Shown: one piece after another, positions 47,791 through 59,365 of the stretch
Layout: each line of letters starts with the position of its first letter
Position numbering within the stretch: position 1 is the stretch's first letter
DNA from: Saururus chinensis
Lineage: Eukaryota; Streptophyta; Magnoliopsida; Piperales; Saururaceae
DNA: 64,000 nt
Reading direction: 5' to 3'
NCBI GenBank assembly: GCA_035235625.1
Contig: CP141149.1
Coordinates: forward strand, 32,047,753-32,111,752
The notes under the pieces: model-generated
The model's database searches: none
Told to the model about the DNA's origin: nothing
What the model saw: the letters and a program-made list of their open reading frames with translations, nothing else
Program-made: the position numbers and the translations under genes

Positions 47791-48796
47791 CTAAAAAGTT
47801 GTTCGAAAAGTGGAATGAGAACGGCCATTCTAAACCCATATCGAATGTTTATTTGTGGCCATCAATTTACTTTGTTCATAATTGGACTAAATGTATTTTT
47901 TGTTGCTTTAATCAGTCGCTCATCAAGTACAAATGACCGCTCATCACTGGCACAGCGGGTCAGAAATGAGTTAATTGTAAATAGTTTTTATGCAAATGAT
48001 TGATCTTCGACAATTAAATCAGTCTCTCAGACTAATCACGTATGACGTATAGATAAGTACCAAGTATACATTAAAAACTGCACAACGTACAGCAAAATCA
48101 GAGATGGAGATAAAACAAAGGATTTGTTTCATGATCTGGAATTGTTCGGAACGATCAAAGCAAAATCGTACATCTTATGTCCCTTCATGGCTCTCCGGCC
48201 ATCTATGGTCTTGTTCTCATATTGCGCCCGCGGAGAAAACTTCCCCACAATCGTAAAGGAAAGCATGATCTTGACAAACCGTGATTAACGAAGTCCACCC
48301 ACCCACTCAATCAATCAATCTCTGGTCTTCGGCTTTGCCGTTTAATTCAAACGCCGTTGAACGTTGTCTCCATGGAACACAGCTGCATGCAACCGAAACC
48401 CTCACGTGCATGCCTCAAACCAGTTCCCAACTCACTTCCAACTCCAGGTGCAGAGTTTAAAATACGGATCTCATGTGGTTCTTGCAGACCTCAAGTTCTG
48501 TAGGCCGAATCTTTCAGGAATCATGGAAATAGCAAAACCTTGATTTATAAATATACAACACCTGCTCTCGGGATTAATCTACAAGCCAGCAGCGTTATTT
48601 AACTTCATCACGCATTAGGTACTACTATTTGAGCAAAAACGTACAAGTACTCCAGCCCAAGCCCCTCCTGCAAACTTACACCTACCGACCCGCCATTATT
48701 CTGCCCAAGAGAGGTCCACGCCTTCCCCAGAAATTTTTTTGTTTGCTCAAATCAACCCAATCAACTTCATGTTCATGTTCATGATGGGACTATAGA
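47791..48796. other. Intergenic DNA downstream of the DUF761 gene
   Basis: No gene recognised. The last few hundred bases should include the 3' UTR of the minus-strand DUF761 gene. Confidence 0.4.
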
Positions 48797-49456
48797 TCAG
48801 CCACGACTCTGGGCACAGAGGCCCTCGTAATAACTGGCCTCAATGGAGGCCATCCTCTTCTGCTGCTTCAGCTGCTCGTAGAACCTGTTGATGAACTCCT
48901 CCGCATCGGCGTCCACATGGGCGTCCTCGTCCCCGTTCTTCAGCGGGAACGGCGAGTCCGTTATTCTCAGCTTCCGCACCGCCGGGCTGTAGGCAGGCCA
49001 CAGGGGCGGGACGGGGGATGCGGCTGCGGAGCGCTCGGAGTTGAGCATCTCCAGAGTCTTCTGCAGGGCGGAGGCCACCACGTCATCCTCCACGGTGGCG
49101 GGGTGCTTGCATGAGAAGTAGTCAAGGTGGCCACGGTGGTTGTGGTAGTGGCCGTGTTGGTTCTTGGAGTGCTTGCCGGAGTGGTGGAAGGGGAAGGCGG
49201 GGCTGTTGCTGCAGCTGAATTCATACTCGCGGGGGGCGAAGAAGGCCAGGTGGGGGTCCTGGGAACGGCAGCTGAAGTTGGAGTGGTTGTGAAACATGAG
49301 GTTCCCGATGGCCTTCCCCGCGATCTTCCCACGCTTCATCATGAAATGGAGGTCCATCATCAGCTTCCGTTTCGAGATCCCCTTCCGAAACATGAAGAAG
49401 ACTACCCTCACTATGTGCCACAGCCGTCTGGCCGTCACTGGAGGCCTTGCTTCCAT
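48797..49456 (-). CDS. DUF761 family protein (cotton-fibre-expressed-protein-like), single exon, 219 aa
   Basis: The first true ATG gives MEARPPVTARRLWHIVRVVF; upstream in-frame codons begin with TTG, so they are not a start. The N-terminal ~60 residues are basic and hydrophobic (MFRKGISKRKLMMDLHFMMK, KIAGKAIGNLMFH). A His-rich stretch follows (HHSGKHSKNQHGHYHNHRGH). The C-terminus EEFINRFYEQLKQQKRMASI is the DUF761 signature. These small plant proteins have no established biochemical role. Coding GC is high compared with neighbours, which produces several shadow frames. A TATA-like TTTAAATA on minus lies at 49624-49617 and a (GA)n tract fills the 5' leader. Confidence 0.88.
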   Translation of the reverse strand: MEARPPVTARRLWHIVRVVFFMFRKGISKRKLMMDLHFMMKRGKIAGKAIGNLMFHNHSNFSCRSQDPHLAFFAPREYEFSCSNSPAFPFHHSGKHSKNQHGHYHNHRGHLDYFSCKHPATVEDDVVASALQKTLEMLNSERSAAASPVPPLWPAYSPAVRKLRITDSPFPLKNGDEDAHVDADAEEFINRFYEQLKQQKRMASIEASYYEGLCAQSRG

Positions 49457-49487
49457 TGTAGTTTCTTGTTTTTCTGTTCTAGACAAG

Positions 49488-49490
<3 letters not shown>

Positions 49491-49552
<62 letters not shown>
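49491..49552. repeat. (GA)n microsatellite in the DUF761 5' leader
   Basis: About 31 AG units, reading (CT)n on the gene's strand between the TATA-like box and the start codon. CT-rich leaders are common in plant promoters and this tract may influence expression (inference). Confidence 0.95.
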
Positions 49553-49557
<5 letters not shown>

Positions 49558-49616
49558 TTACTGAGATGTTTGGGGAAGAGGGCTTTGGTTGGATCTGAAG
49601 AGGGGAGTGGGGATGG

Positions 49617-49624
49617 TATTTAAA
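49617..49624 (-). promoter_or_regulatory. TATA-like box of the DUF761 gene
   Basis: Reads TTTAAATA on minus, about 160 bp upstream of the ATG and about 65 bp from the (CT)n leader. Confidence 0.5.
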
Positions 49625-52577
49625 GGGTCCCGTGTAAGAAGCAGCCAGAAATATTAATCGATTAATTATGCGATTTACATAGTAGAAGAAAGGAAGATGG
49701 TGGCCAAGTTTTGGACGTTTTAAAATTCTTGCATCCGGGAATTACTAGAAGGTCCTTGAGATCGGATTGAATTTCCATGATTGAGTTTGGGTTCAATGAT
49801 TAGAGATATTTAGCTACTAATTGACACAAAAACCCTTGCAGCATTTTGCCTCCCACATCACCGCGTTACTGTTGTACATGGCATGTTATACTACTGTAGA
49901 TCAGAGCCTTTTTAAAAATCACCGGAGTTTATAGGGAAGTTATTTTCTATGTTCCCTTCTAACTTAAGAAACGTACATGCGCGGTTGATATTTGCAATCA
50001 CATATTAGTATCATTAGACGTGTGTTAGTATGTCCATTTTTAGATGGACAGCTCTCATGTGTTCCTTATATTAAAATATTAAGCTCGAGCATAGAAAATA
50101 TTTCAATATCTTTGAGATATAATTCGGCTAAAATTAGTTGAGAAGGGAACTTAATTGCCAAAAAAGTGTCCATTAAAACGCTCTCGCTCCCATAAAATCA
50201 TAATAAACGATGCTAATGAGCAAATACTACATGATGGTAGTTCATCTAAACAGCACAGATGCAAACATATCTGCGAAGAAAGATTAAAAAGTGTTGGTCC
50301 TTGTTACAGGGACAGATAGAAAGGGCAATGGGGGCAGAGACTTTCCTGTCACGGGGTTTCAGGACGAGTGGTGAGAATTGGTGGAGAGAAGGCCGTCGGC
50401 CAGCTCGATGAAGCTGGCGAGATTTGAACGTCAAGAGTGCCACCAACTCTAGCACGAGGCCTGGAAGTTATTCTTTCAACGGGTCCACTTTTCGTGAATC
50501 TGGAATGTACATGTCCTGTAAATGCCCCGAGGAACTAGGCGGCAGTGTGTTTATATATGTTGTGTGGTTCATCCATCATTCATTCGTTTCCTTACTTCTA
50601 TGATTCTATCAGACAAGAGAGCCTCAGAGCCGGACTTCTTGGTGTCAGAACCTGTAAAAACTGCTGGGTGTCTTTCTAATTATTTGGTCTGGTAGATTTT
50701 CTGACAGTTGTACTCGTAGTAGGTCGAATATTGACTCCTCATTCGCCGCTTGCCGATGTTTGGATGGATGTCAGGCATTCACCCACAAAGAGGGCCAAGT
50801 TAATTAATGAAGTTAACTGCAGGGTTGCTAACATTACACTTGCTGCCGACTATGATGGGGGGTAGATCTCATTGTCTAATTACCAAAAACGATAGGTTTG
50901 ATCTTTATCAATGACACTCTTTTTTGGTACCCATTTGGTACAATTCGAGGAATTTAATTTGTATTAATTAGTTTATTGCAAGGTTAGTATTAAAGATGGA
51001 CCATCACAAGGAAAAATTATTTAGTAAAACCGTGTAGATATGTCTATTTAATGTTGAGTTTTAATCATTTTTACATGTTTGAACACGAGTAAAGTCAAGT
51101 TTTAACTTCAATATATATGTCAAAATATGAATTGACCTATGCATGGCCAAATAGTAGAACGGCTCCACTAGATACAATCTCCATTCCAAATTTACAGTAC
51201 TAATGATAGTTATTTTTTTTGGATACAGAACCCAACATACATTTCTGTTGCTTCTTAATTGTTTGACGGTTTATTCCTTTTTTCCGCGGCTAATGAAGGT
51301 ACATTCTTTAATGAACATGTGAATTGCTTTCTCGTGGGGCAGGGTGCAACATGTGTAGCAAGAAATAGTCTCGCTGCCAATCCATCCCTGGATTGATTAA
51401 GGTGGCCAGGTCCCATATAATTATGAACGACGCAACTAGCTAGGCTTGCTTAGCCGAGTCTAGCTACAGTACGCGTCAGTGGTGGCTGACAGGGAACTTT
51501 GGGGAAAATTTTTCAAAGAAGCTACTTTTCAAAGTTCAAACAAATGGTTAAGATGGTCTCCCGGCCCTGGTCCATACACTGGCCAACCTACCCTACTGAC
51601 CTTTTCCACGTCTCGTTGCCTCTTATCCCTGATCACAGCTATCATTCGATGATTAGCATGAAGTTTAAACTCCATCTTGTGTACACTGTATTGTGATCTT
51701 AACGACTTCATACCAAAACTGTGGGCTTCTTCTAGAATTTAGGCCACTTTTTTGTTTTAACAAAACGCTCTGCTTAATAAAAAATAAAAAGGCCACACTT
51801 GCTAATAAAGGGCTCAATCGTTCAAATGAACCCAAGTGTAGCGGTGAAATAAAAACAAAGCTGCTCATGAGATAGAAGGAGTTATTGGCCTCTTGCCCAG
51901 TCACTGTCCTTATCTATGATGTAAAAGAGCTTGATGCTAATTCTTCTTCTTTCCGGTAATTGCATCTTTTCAAGTAAGACCCCAGCTTTTCTTTTTCAAA
52001 GTAAAAAAATAAAAAGGCACAGCTAGACCTACATAGTGGCTGCTTTGCCATGTGTTAACATTGGAACTATCGTCTTCTTTTACCCACCAATGGAAGTGGA
52101 GATCAAGGGACGCCAACCTTGTTGGACACTAATCAGATGAACACCACTAGACTCTTTTAAGCTTTTACAATGAAGTTTCAAAGCAAGTTACAACCAGTAG
52201 CATGGCCATGCACTCGATTGAGTGGCGTGCTTTAAATAATGCGACTCCCTTCCTGCTTTTCCAAGGGAAGGTTCCATTTTATACTGCTGCTCCAGGTATT
52301 GGGTTTGGTATGATCCTCCTTTTCCTTTTCGGCGTAGGTGATCTGTCTGCCTGTGGGGGAAAGGCTCATATTTCTGCCTGCACTTCAATAAGAATCATCC
52401 GGCACATGAATCTTTTACCTTTCTCTACAAGATTGCATCAAATCCACTGGTGCTGGAGGAAAAGCTTTCCGTCTTTGTAATACTCTAATTTGAACTAACA
52501 TGTGAAAAAAAAAACTATGACCACTTTAGATTCTTGTTTTCTTTTGTTTTTTTTAAATCATTAACTTAGGACTCTTG
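49625..52577. other. Intergenic DNA, nothing recognised
   Basis: Promoter side of DUF761, then AT-rich sequence. Short frames near 50246-50455, 51499-51696 and 52202-52480 show no known domain, splice structure or repeat boundary. Confidence 0.4.
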
Positions 52578-52935
52578 TAGGATGCTACTCGGGTTTTATA
52601 TATATATATATAGTAAAACCCGACCCAATCCTAATAGGTCGAGTTTGAGTTTTTAAATTCAACCCGAATATCTATTCACGTTGAATTAGGTTTATTATTT
52701 TTTAGATAGTATTGAGTTTAGGTTTGGCAAAACCCAACTTAAATAAGGTTATAAATATATTTTTTTATATTTTTTTGATATTTTAATAAAATTTAACCTT
52801 ACCTAACCTTAATAGGTTGAGTTTGAATTTTTAAATTTCACCCGAATACCCAAATAGTTATTCAAGTTGATTTCAAGTTCACTATTTTTTAAATAATATC
52901 CAGTTTAAATTTGACAAAACCCGGTAGCATCCCTA
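52578..52935. mobile_element. hAT-like MITE (358 bp)
   Basis: Starts TAGGATGCTACTCGGGTTTT and ends AAAACCCGGTAGCATCCCTA, near-perfect terminal inverted repeats. Flanked by an 8-bp TSD with one mismatch (GACTCTTG at 52570-52577, AACTCTTG at 52936-52943), the hAT length. The interior is AT-rich with repeated AACCCGAATA words and no coding. Confidence 0.8.
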
Positions 52936-52943
52936 AACTCTTG

Positions 52944-54203
52944 GTAAACGATCGAAAAAATAATAAGGAATAAAAGTGGTGTAAAATGGTGGAATATTCC
53001 AAGGCTTTTTCACTGGAAGAACACCCACTTGATACAATGGTCTTCCATTTTGGGGTGGATGGATGGTATGCGAAGCCCCTAGATATATGGTCGGCCTCAT
53101 CAAGGCCTGCAACGCTCGATAGTGAAAGGTGGTCCTGTTTGAATAATTGTACTCAGTTTGCTTTATACGTGTCATGCACGGGCCAAAATATGAAGAGTGT
53201 TGCCAAATGGTCGCCCTTTTCATTCATTAGAAGTTGGGTAAGTCATAACTGGGTTCACTAGTGAGAAGGATTTACATGAAAAATAATTATTACTACTGCA
53301 AATCCGCTTCAAGCTACATTTTATACCTGTTAGTCAAAGTTACTTTTCTTATTCTTTGATGACTCTACATTCGAATATCTGAAAGCAAAAGTAAAGCTGA
53401 AAAACGAGTTCAACCCTTAAAGGATGTGGCAGCCTTATTTTTAATGTAACAAAAAGGAAGGTCCCAGTCATTAATGGTGGCAAAGAGTGTTTCTGTGGAA
53501 TGTTAATTTGGATTAGCCAACTGATCTGCCTTTGGAGCACTTGCCTATCGATTTGATAAGTTAAGGAAATTGCTTTTAGGAATGGGCCCACAGATGGACC
53601 CAAAATGGACAAATGAGAGGATAGACGAAGTCCTCGAAAGGAAAGGAAGATGAGTACCGAAATCATATATTAATTGACATGATAATTTTATTGAATGCGT
53701 CCCTACTTGTCTAAACTCGGATTAGATGCACATCTTGCTACTTGTACTATCAATTTCAGCACCACTTGCTTTCATTATTGGTGGTCCTTGGCCAAATGGC
53801 ACTCTCACAACAGAGGGCCGTGGCCTGAAGCTGGCATTAAGACCAGTCTAAACATGGATAACAACCATAGAAGATGGTTGCCACCAAGTTTTTGGGCATA
53901 GGTCGGAAGATCTAGATGAAGAAACACTATGGTGGCTCCTGGTTCTTTGTTTTTTGATTGATGCGCACCTTGGATTCATGATGAAGAGGAGGTGGCCATT
54001 TCTGCCTGATGCATCATCCTGCATCTGAATGCAGAATGATCGGTGATCCAAACGGCTGCCCCAGTGTAGGACAGTCTCTACAGGCAACGGACACATCTTC
54101 CAGAAATACCTGATTTCTGATTGAACCATACTATCAATGTATAATCGTAAAATATGTTCTTTAAACTGTCAGCCCACGACCGAGAACTAAACCCAATAAC
54201 ATA
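52944..54203. other. Intergenic DNA, nothing recognised
   Basis: No gene or bounded element seen. Confidence 0.4.
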
Positions 54204-54388
54204 CTTCTTTCGTCTGCTAATAAGTGTCTAAATTAGAAAACAAAAAAAAATGAATTAATCAGTTCATTTTTTTTGTTTTTAATGGAAATTAATATTTTTA
54301 TAACAAAAACAGACATAAAAACTTTCACATAGGGTGTTTTTGTGTAAAAATATTACTATCATTTTCTAATCTCACTTATTATAAGGAG
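54204..54388. mobile_element. Stowaway-like MITE (185 bp)
   Basis: Left end CTTCTTTCGTCTGCTAATAA pairs with the inverted right end CTCCTTATAATAAGTG; the repeats extend over about 35 bp (…AAATTAGAAAA / …GATTAGAAAA). Flanked by TA on both sides (54202-54203, 54389-54390), the Tc1/mariner target. Confidence 0.75.
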
Positions 54389-54404
54389 TATGAAGACGTT
54401 AGAA

Positions 54405-54519
54405 CACTGTTGTCCATGCTAATGCGCTGTTGCTTGTCAGATGATCCAGATCAGAGCCCACTGTTGTCCACGCTAATGCGCTGTTACTTCTCTGGCCATC
54501 AGATGACTCAGATTAGGGG
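54405..54519. repeat. Two-copy tandem repeat, ~55-60 bp
   Basis: CACTGTTGTCCATGCTAATG at 54405 recurs as CACTGTTGTCCACGCTAATG at 54459. Both are followed by CGCTGTTRCTT and CAGATGAYYCAGAT. Confidence 0.75.
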
Positions 54520-54980
54520 CCAAGGGCCTATTTTGGTCAGGAGCCTTTGTAGCTCTAGCCTCCATCTCATAAAAAGTACTCCTTCAGTCTCATTATTTTA
54601 GTTTATTTTTAAAATACTAAGTATTATTTTAGGCGAAGTGGGTCGAATTCAAATCCCCTTAGTTAGAAGAGTCGATGCTCCGTACCCCTTAAATTAGTGT
54701 CCACGAGTCCAAAAAGAGACTATCAGATAGAGAGACAAACAACCGTACATTAGTATCTCATTCTTTTTGAAGCCGCAGTCCCGGAACAGTAAACTCCTCA
54801 TAACTCAAGGAAAGGCAAGTATCCATGTGGAGGACCCATAGCAGATCTTAGAACACAGGAGGAAATTGAGGTGCAGTACCGCTGGACAGTAGGACTTCAA
54901 GAACGCAGACATTAAACGACCCGCATTTCTTCGTCTTAAGATGAGGGAATGATGCGGTGTCATGTATAACTGATTGAAGT
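54520..54980. other. Intergenic, 3' side of the UGT gene
   Basis: A Stowaway-like single end (ACTCCTTCAGTCTCATTATT) is present at about 54580. Otherwise nothing recognised. Confidence 0.4.
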
Positions 54981-56345
54981 CTACATCATTTTGTTCCTAA
55001 TGTTGTTGTGGCTCAGGCTGAGTAGTTTTTCCATGAATTTATCTATCTCCTCCTCACCTTTCATGCGCATTTTCGCTGCCATCTTTTTAGCCCGCCTTCT
55101 CACTCCATCACCTTCCTTGTCCACCATTACTTGGCGGATTGTCTTGGCTACTTCCTTCCGTTCAAACCTTCCATTGCTATCAATTCCTCTCCTAACCTCC
55201 AATCCGACCCCTGCCTCCACCACCAACCGTGCATTAAGGGGTTGGTCAAGGTGTAGAGGCAAAGCTATAAGAGGCACCCCAGAACTCATCCCTTCCATCA
55301 CAGAGCTCCAGCCACAATGTGTCAGGAAGCCACCAATGCTAGGGTGCCCTAGTATCCTCGCTTGAGGTGCCCACCCTTCAACAATAAAACCCATGTGGCT
55401 CACTCTACTAGCGAATCCATTCGGAAGAACCTTTTGGATGTCCATTTTTTGGCCCTCCGGGAACCTAATCACCCAAATGAAGTTCACCTGGCTAAGATAT
55501 AGGCCGTAAGCAACCTCTTCTATCTCCTCTTTGGACATGAAATACTCGCTACCAAAGGAAACGAACACTGTGGAAGCTGCCTCCTTCTTGTTAAGCCATG
55601 CCATAAATTCGCACTGTGCATCAGCGTACGAAGGCCCACGAACAAGCGGCCCTACTGGTACAATCTCCCTGTTCAGTTGAGTTAACAAGTAGTCGATGTA
55701 TTTAGACTCGACTTCTGGAAACGTCTTGATTGCAATGAAGGGTGAGGAGAGATCAGCACACGTGAGAACTCGGTCTACATCAGTGAGGCCATTGGCACTA
55801 AGGTAGGCAGCTTCCAAAGTCTTCTTCGCTTCGTGTTCCTCGAGATAGATCATGGGGAACGGGAATTCAGATCTTATTTTACGGAATAAGTGTATGTAGA
55901 AGGAAAAGAATGCGGCACCAGTGGTCAGGAATAGGATGGCAGGAATGTTCAGAGCTGAAGCTGAAATGGGAGCCCAAGGTTGAATGAAATCGTAAATAAG
56001 AACATCGGGTTGGTAAGACCTGAGGATGTCTGAAAAGGATGGCTCTGCTAGATCGAATGCTTGCTTGAGAGCAGGCATCAGGTAGGGTGGAAGCGATTTG
56101 GTTGTATGGTAGTCAGAAGGGAGGCTCGGGAGCGCCGGGAGGTGGAGTTCCACTACTTCTATACAAAGGGAGTATTCTTCACCCATTTCCTCTCTAATAG
56201 AAGAAATATTTACAGGTGTGGTACAGAAATATACAAGAAAATTCCTCTGAGCAAGTCTCTTTGATAGCTGCAAGAAGGGTGATATGTGGCCATGAGCAAG
56301 CCATGGCAACATCAGAACACGAAGCTTATGATCCCTGGAATTCAT
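54981..56345 (-). CDS. UDP-glycosyltransferase, UGT94-like (454 aa, single exon)
   Basis: Family 1 plant UGT: transfers a sugar from a UDP-sugar to a small acceptor in the cytosol. The N-terminal domain starts RVLMLPWLAHGHISPFLQLS, with the expected catalytic His at 20 and its Asp partner at 119 (LIYDF). The 44-residue PSPG box is at 325-368: WAPQARILGHPSIGGFLTHC, GWSSVMEG and LPLHLDQ, ending in the Gln usually linked to UDP-glucose use. HCGWSSVMEG and the intronless structure fit group A/UGT94 enzymes, which mostly add a sugar to the sugar of flavonoid or terpenoid glycosides; the exact acceptor cannot be read from sequence. Length is normal, no disabling mutation. A tandem 61-bp repeat lies just upstream. 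Confidence 0.93.
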   Translation of the reverse strand: MNSRDHKLRVLMLPWLAHGHISPFLQLSKRLAQRNFLVYFCTTPVNISSIREEMGEEYSLCIEVVELHLPALPSLPSDYHTTKSLPPYLMPALKQAFDLAEPSFSDILRSYQPDVLIYDFIQPWAPISASALNIPAILFLTTGAAFFSFYIHLFRKIRSEFPFPMIYLEEHEAKKTLEAAYLSANGLTDVDRVLTCADLSSPFIAIKTFPEVESKYIDYLLTQLNREIVPVGPLVRGPSYADAQCEFMAWLNKKEAASTVFVSFGSEYFMSKEEIEEVAYGLYLSQVNFIWVIRFPEGQKMDIQKVLPNGFASRVSHMGFIVEGWAPQARILGHPSIGGFLTHCGWSSVMEGMSSGVPLIALPLHLDQPLNARLVVEAGVGLEVRRGIDSNGRFERKEVAKTIRQVMVDKEGDGVRRRAKKMAAKMRMKGEEEIDKFMEKLLSLSHNNIRNKMM

Positions 56346-56406
56346 GGGATGATAATCTCGCTCGAATAGGGATTGTGATTGAGCTGGAGAAGACTAGCAT
56401 GACTTA

Positions 56407-56528
56407 GCAAAATAGCTTGGTAGGGAATGCGAAGTGTCAAGAGAACAGCCGAGGTGACGATGCCAAAGCAAAATAGCTTAAGAGGGATTGCGAAGTGTCA
56501 AGAGAACAGCAGAGGTGGCGATGCCAAA
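56407..56528. repeat. 61-bp tandem duplication upstream of the UGT gene
   Basis: Units 56407-56467 and 56468-56528 differ at only a few positions (both GCAAAATAGCTT...GCGAAGTGTCAAGAGAACAG...GATGCCAAA). They lie 62-183 bp upstream of the start codon, in the promoter or 5' UTR. Confidence 0.9.
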
Positions 56529-58243
56529 CCAGATGGTTAACGAAATGACAAAGAGGGACACTAATTGTGACTAGAATACAAAATTACGGGACGACTGCTG
56601 CTGCTTACGCGTCGGGAAATTTGCATGCCATAATCCACCGCGGCCACAAGGAATTGCCATTCGATGCATAGCTCTGAGTCATTCTCCACGATGACCTTAT
56701 GCATGAGTTTAGCAGTCCAAGCAAACTTTTTTTTTTTGGGTACAACCATCCAAGCAAAGTTAGCAAACTTGCATAGTTCGGCATCACCTGTGATTCTCTG
56801 AACCAAGTAACACCCGAATGACCAGCTTCACAAAATATATTTTTTACGCAGCCTAAATGACAATGATTTATAAACATGGAGACACAAAACGCTGACGCAA
56901 CCCAATTTAACCTCATGACCTCAATGTATGTAGAGAAACCTTGTGAAAGAAACCCATCAGAGATTTTCAAACAGATACTCCTTATATTTCCCCATGATCA
57001 GGTCAACCTGAGCAGAATGGAGCAAGAGTACACTAACAAGGAGAAATCACCAATACCAACCAACAGGAAAGTACGGGAACAAGCTCAACCAACTAGTTTA
57101 ACCACGTCTCAGTTCCCATTGTCCGGCAACCATGGCTTTAGCATAGATGTTTGAGTAATAAAGCTGCAGCCGGATTAATTTATTATACATATTTCTTAGT
57201 AATATGATATGTGACATAATTTAGTTGGAAGAGATTAAAACAAGATCAATTGCAACTTAAAGTAAATGCCCAAAACTAGGGAGGGAACAATAAATGAATT
57301 ACATATTCCCTTTACTTGGGAAAATTTGATTACACCTAACAGTTAACATCGCAATCGAAGGTAAACATAACAAAAACAAAAGCATTAGAGACATGCATGT
57401 CCATATTATTCTGATCGATATTTGATCTTCAGAAAAGTTTGCCAGCGAACTTCAAAATGTTGTCTTGTAATCTCTCATCGAGGCACAGAAAGACCCAACT
57501 CTAAAAAGGATTTTAGTTAACAAAAATCAGTAAAGCTTTCAAGATAAATGTCGTAAAGAAATTAAACACATGTCTGTAAACTGTTAATCAGCAAATTCCA
57601 GGATATGAAATAACAGAATTGTTACTATTCACTAATATAAAAGGCCAAAGTTTTAACTGCCCTCAACATTCCATATCAATGCTGATGGGGCATGCCACAT
57701 GGCCTTGATACTCAATGAGGTCTCTTGGCAGCTTGGTTGGCTAGTTGGCCGAGTTTTGGCGAGGGTGCACTTAAGCAAAGCTAACTGAGAATGCATTTAG
57801 ACGCAGTGAAATAAACCAAGTACTAAATTAGCAAGCCCGCATGCAAAATGCACGGACGACTGAGCTATCCTACTGAACATAACCTACACATCCGCAATCC
57901 ATCAGAATGTACCCCGCTAAACAAGAATCTAACTTTTCTACTGCAAAGGAGTATGGAGGAAAAATGAAAGATGGTAACTGACCGGTCGCTAGATAGGGGA
58001 AATTAAATGTATCTCAGTAGGACCATCCGTCCCAATTCCCTACTTATTTTGTTCCACTTATTAATTGCAATTAACATTATAGCAAATTAGGCGATCAAAA
58101 TTAGATTTTTTTGCATCTCAGAAGCCACAAACATCAAACACGGATCATACGCTCGTCAGTGTAAAACTCCTAAGCACATAGACCACTACCTCCAGAAAGA
58201 TATGAGAATAGGTAGATCTCTTACAGAAACATACAAAAGGAGA
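56529..58243. other. Intergenic DNA between UGT and NFD6-like genes
   Basis: Minus frames at 56561-56970 faintly recall retroelement RNase H (KVIVENDSELCIEW), too weak to call. The part next to 58243 should hold the NFD6-like 3' UTR. Nothing else recognised. Confidence 0.35.
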
Positions 58244-58614
58244 TCAGACTCCAGGGTTTCCACGGTATAGCATACCCTGAGACAACGACCTCGAGTTGCT
58301 CGAATCTGCGCCCAGGCACGACGTCAACCGCGCCGTAGAGACGGCGCTGTGGAGCGGAAGTAGGGAATTGACGCATCGCATCTCCGACGGGACCCTGTTA
58401 CGAAGGACGCATAGAAAATGAGCAAATTGAGAGTTGAAGAGAATGGTCGAGACAAGAGGTTTTGAGTGAAGCAGAGGATGGGAACTTGCCTTGAGAATGA
58501 AGAAAATGGGCGCTGGAAGGGACTACTCGGAACCGAAGTTCTGGTGGACGCCCTCACGGAGGACCTGAGCAGAGCAATGGCCGAGCTTGAGATAGATCGG
58601 TATCGGGACGCCAT
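58244..58614 (-). CDS. NFD6: NUCLEAR FUSION DEFECTIVE 6-like small organellar protein (2 exons, 91 aa)
   Basis: Exons 58614-58490 and 58394-58244. The start MASRYRSISSSAIALLRSSV is typical of the family and has the Arg/Ser-rich, acid-free look of a mitochondrial or plastid targeting peptide. Exon 2 carries the conserved core NSLLPLHSAVSTARLTSCLG and RSLSQG, ending YRGNPGV. NFD6 in Arabidopsis is needed for polar-nuclei fusion and is mitochondrial; its biochemical role is unknown. The intron donor is AG|GCAAGT, a GC-AG intron, and the frame closes only with it (AG+G = Arg). An internal GT right after LSQG could act as an alternative donor, as the family has variable 3' ends (inference). Confidence 0.82.
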
Positions 58615-59013
58615 GGACAAAAAAGAGTTCTGAAGAAGTTGGAGAGAGATAGGGTTTTGCCGAGGTTTTTCTCGATTCGAATATTTCATTTGATTAATTG
58701 AGACTACTAAGCATTCAATGTTCCCTGCTAAAATAAGCTCAGCGTCTTCATTTATAACATCGGCGGCGCATACGTATTACTTACGCTCGGCTCAAGCTCA
58801 TTAATGGGAGCGTTAAGAAGTATATTTGAGAATGGAATAGCCTGATGAAGAGTTTTTATGTTTCACAATGAGCCGAGCTTGTCTTAAATTAATTATTTTA
58901 TTTAATTTTTTAGATAAAGTTAGTTTAATGTATTTAAAAAAATAAATAAAATTATTAATGCAGGACACAAGGAGTATCATTATTATTAAAATTAAATCAT
59001 TCATTGAAATAGT
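58615..59013. other. Upstream region of the NFD6-like gene
   Basis: Contains a single Stowaway-like right end at about 58945-58976 (ATTATTAATGCAGGACACAA, then GGAGTA). Otherwise nothing recognised. Confidence 0.4.
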
Positions 59014-59021
59014 TTAAGGTG

Positions 59022-59357
59022 TAAATGGGTTAGGCCGACCCGCGGGCCATTATTTGCTACGATAATGGGCTTGACATTCAAGGGAGATTGGGCCGTATTG
59101 GGCCTTGGTGTCCAAGACCATGAGTCAATAGGCCCGATACCCTGGGCTGCAGGATGGCCTGCATGGAGGCAGGTCTGCCCCTGCCCCGTTGGCCATGGTA
59201 AGCCCACCTCCTCACCTCGCCCTCCTTAGTTGTGACCAAGTTAGTTGGCTGGCTGGCTGCAGTTGTGGTGGAGGGCCTTGCAGGCCGTGCTAAGCCTACC
59301 TTGCAGGAGCTGCTCCTAGAGCGGGCTACAAGTAGACCCGACCCGCTGCCACCCCTA
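59022..59357. mobile_element. hAT-like non-autonomous element (336 bp)
   Basis: Perfect 8-bp TSD TTAAGGTG (59014-59021 and 59358-59365). Starts TAAATGGGTTAGGCC and ends AGACCCGACCCGCTGCCACC + CCTA, imperfect terminal inverted repeats of the TARRGGTG type. GC-rich with GGGCC/GGCCC words. The short frames inside are not genes. Confidence 0.7.
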
Positions 59358-59365
59358 TTAAGGTG

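Noticed and set aside
48917..49598. Plus- and minus-strand frames over the DUF761 gene
   Set aside because: Shadow frames of a GC-rich exon and of the (GA)n tract; only the minus frame ending at 48797 has the DUF761 motif.
54991..55365. Plus-strand frame antisense to the UGT
   Set aside because: Shadow of the UGT coding sequence; no domain of its own.
56561..56970. Possible RNase H domain on minus
   Set aside because: KVIVENDSELCIEW loosely resembles retroelement RNase H, but no catalytic residues or neighbouring domains can be placed.
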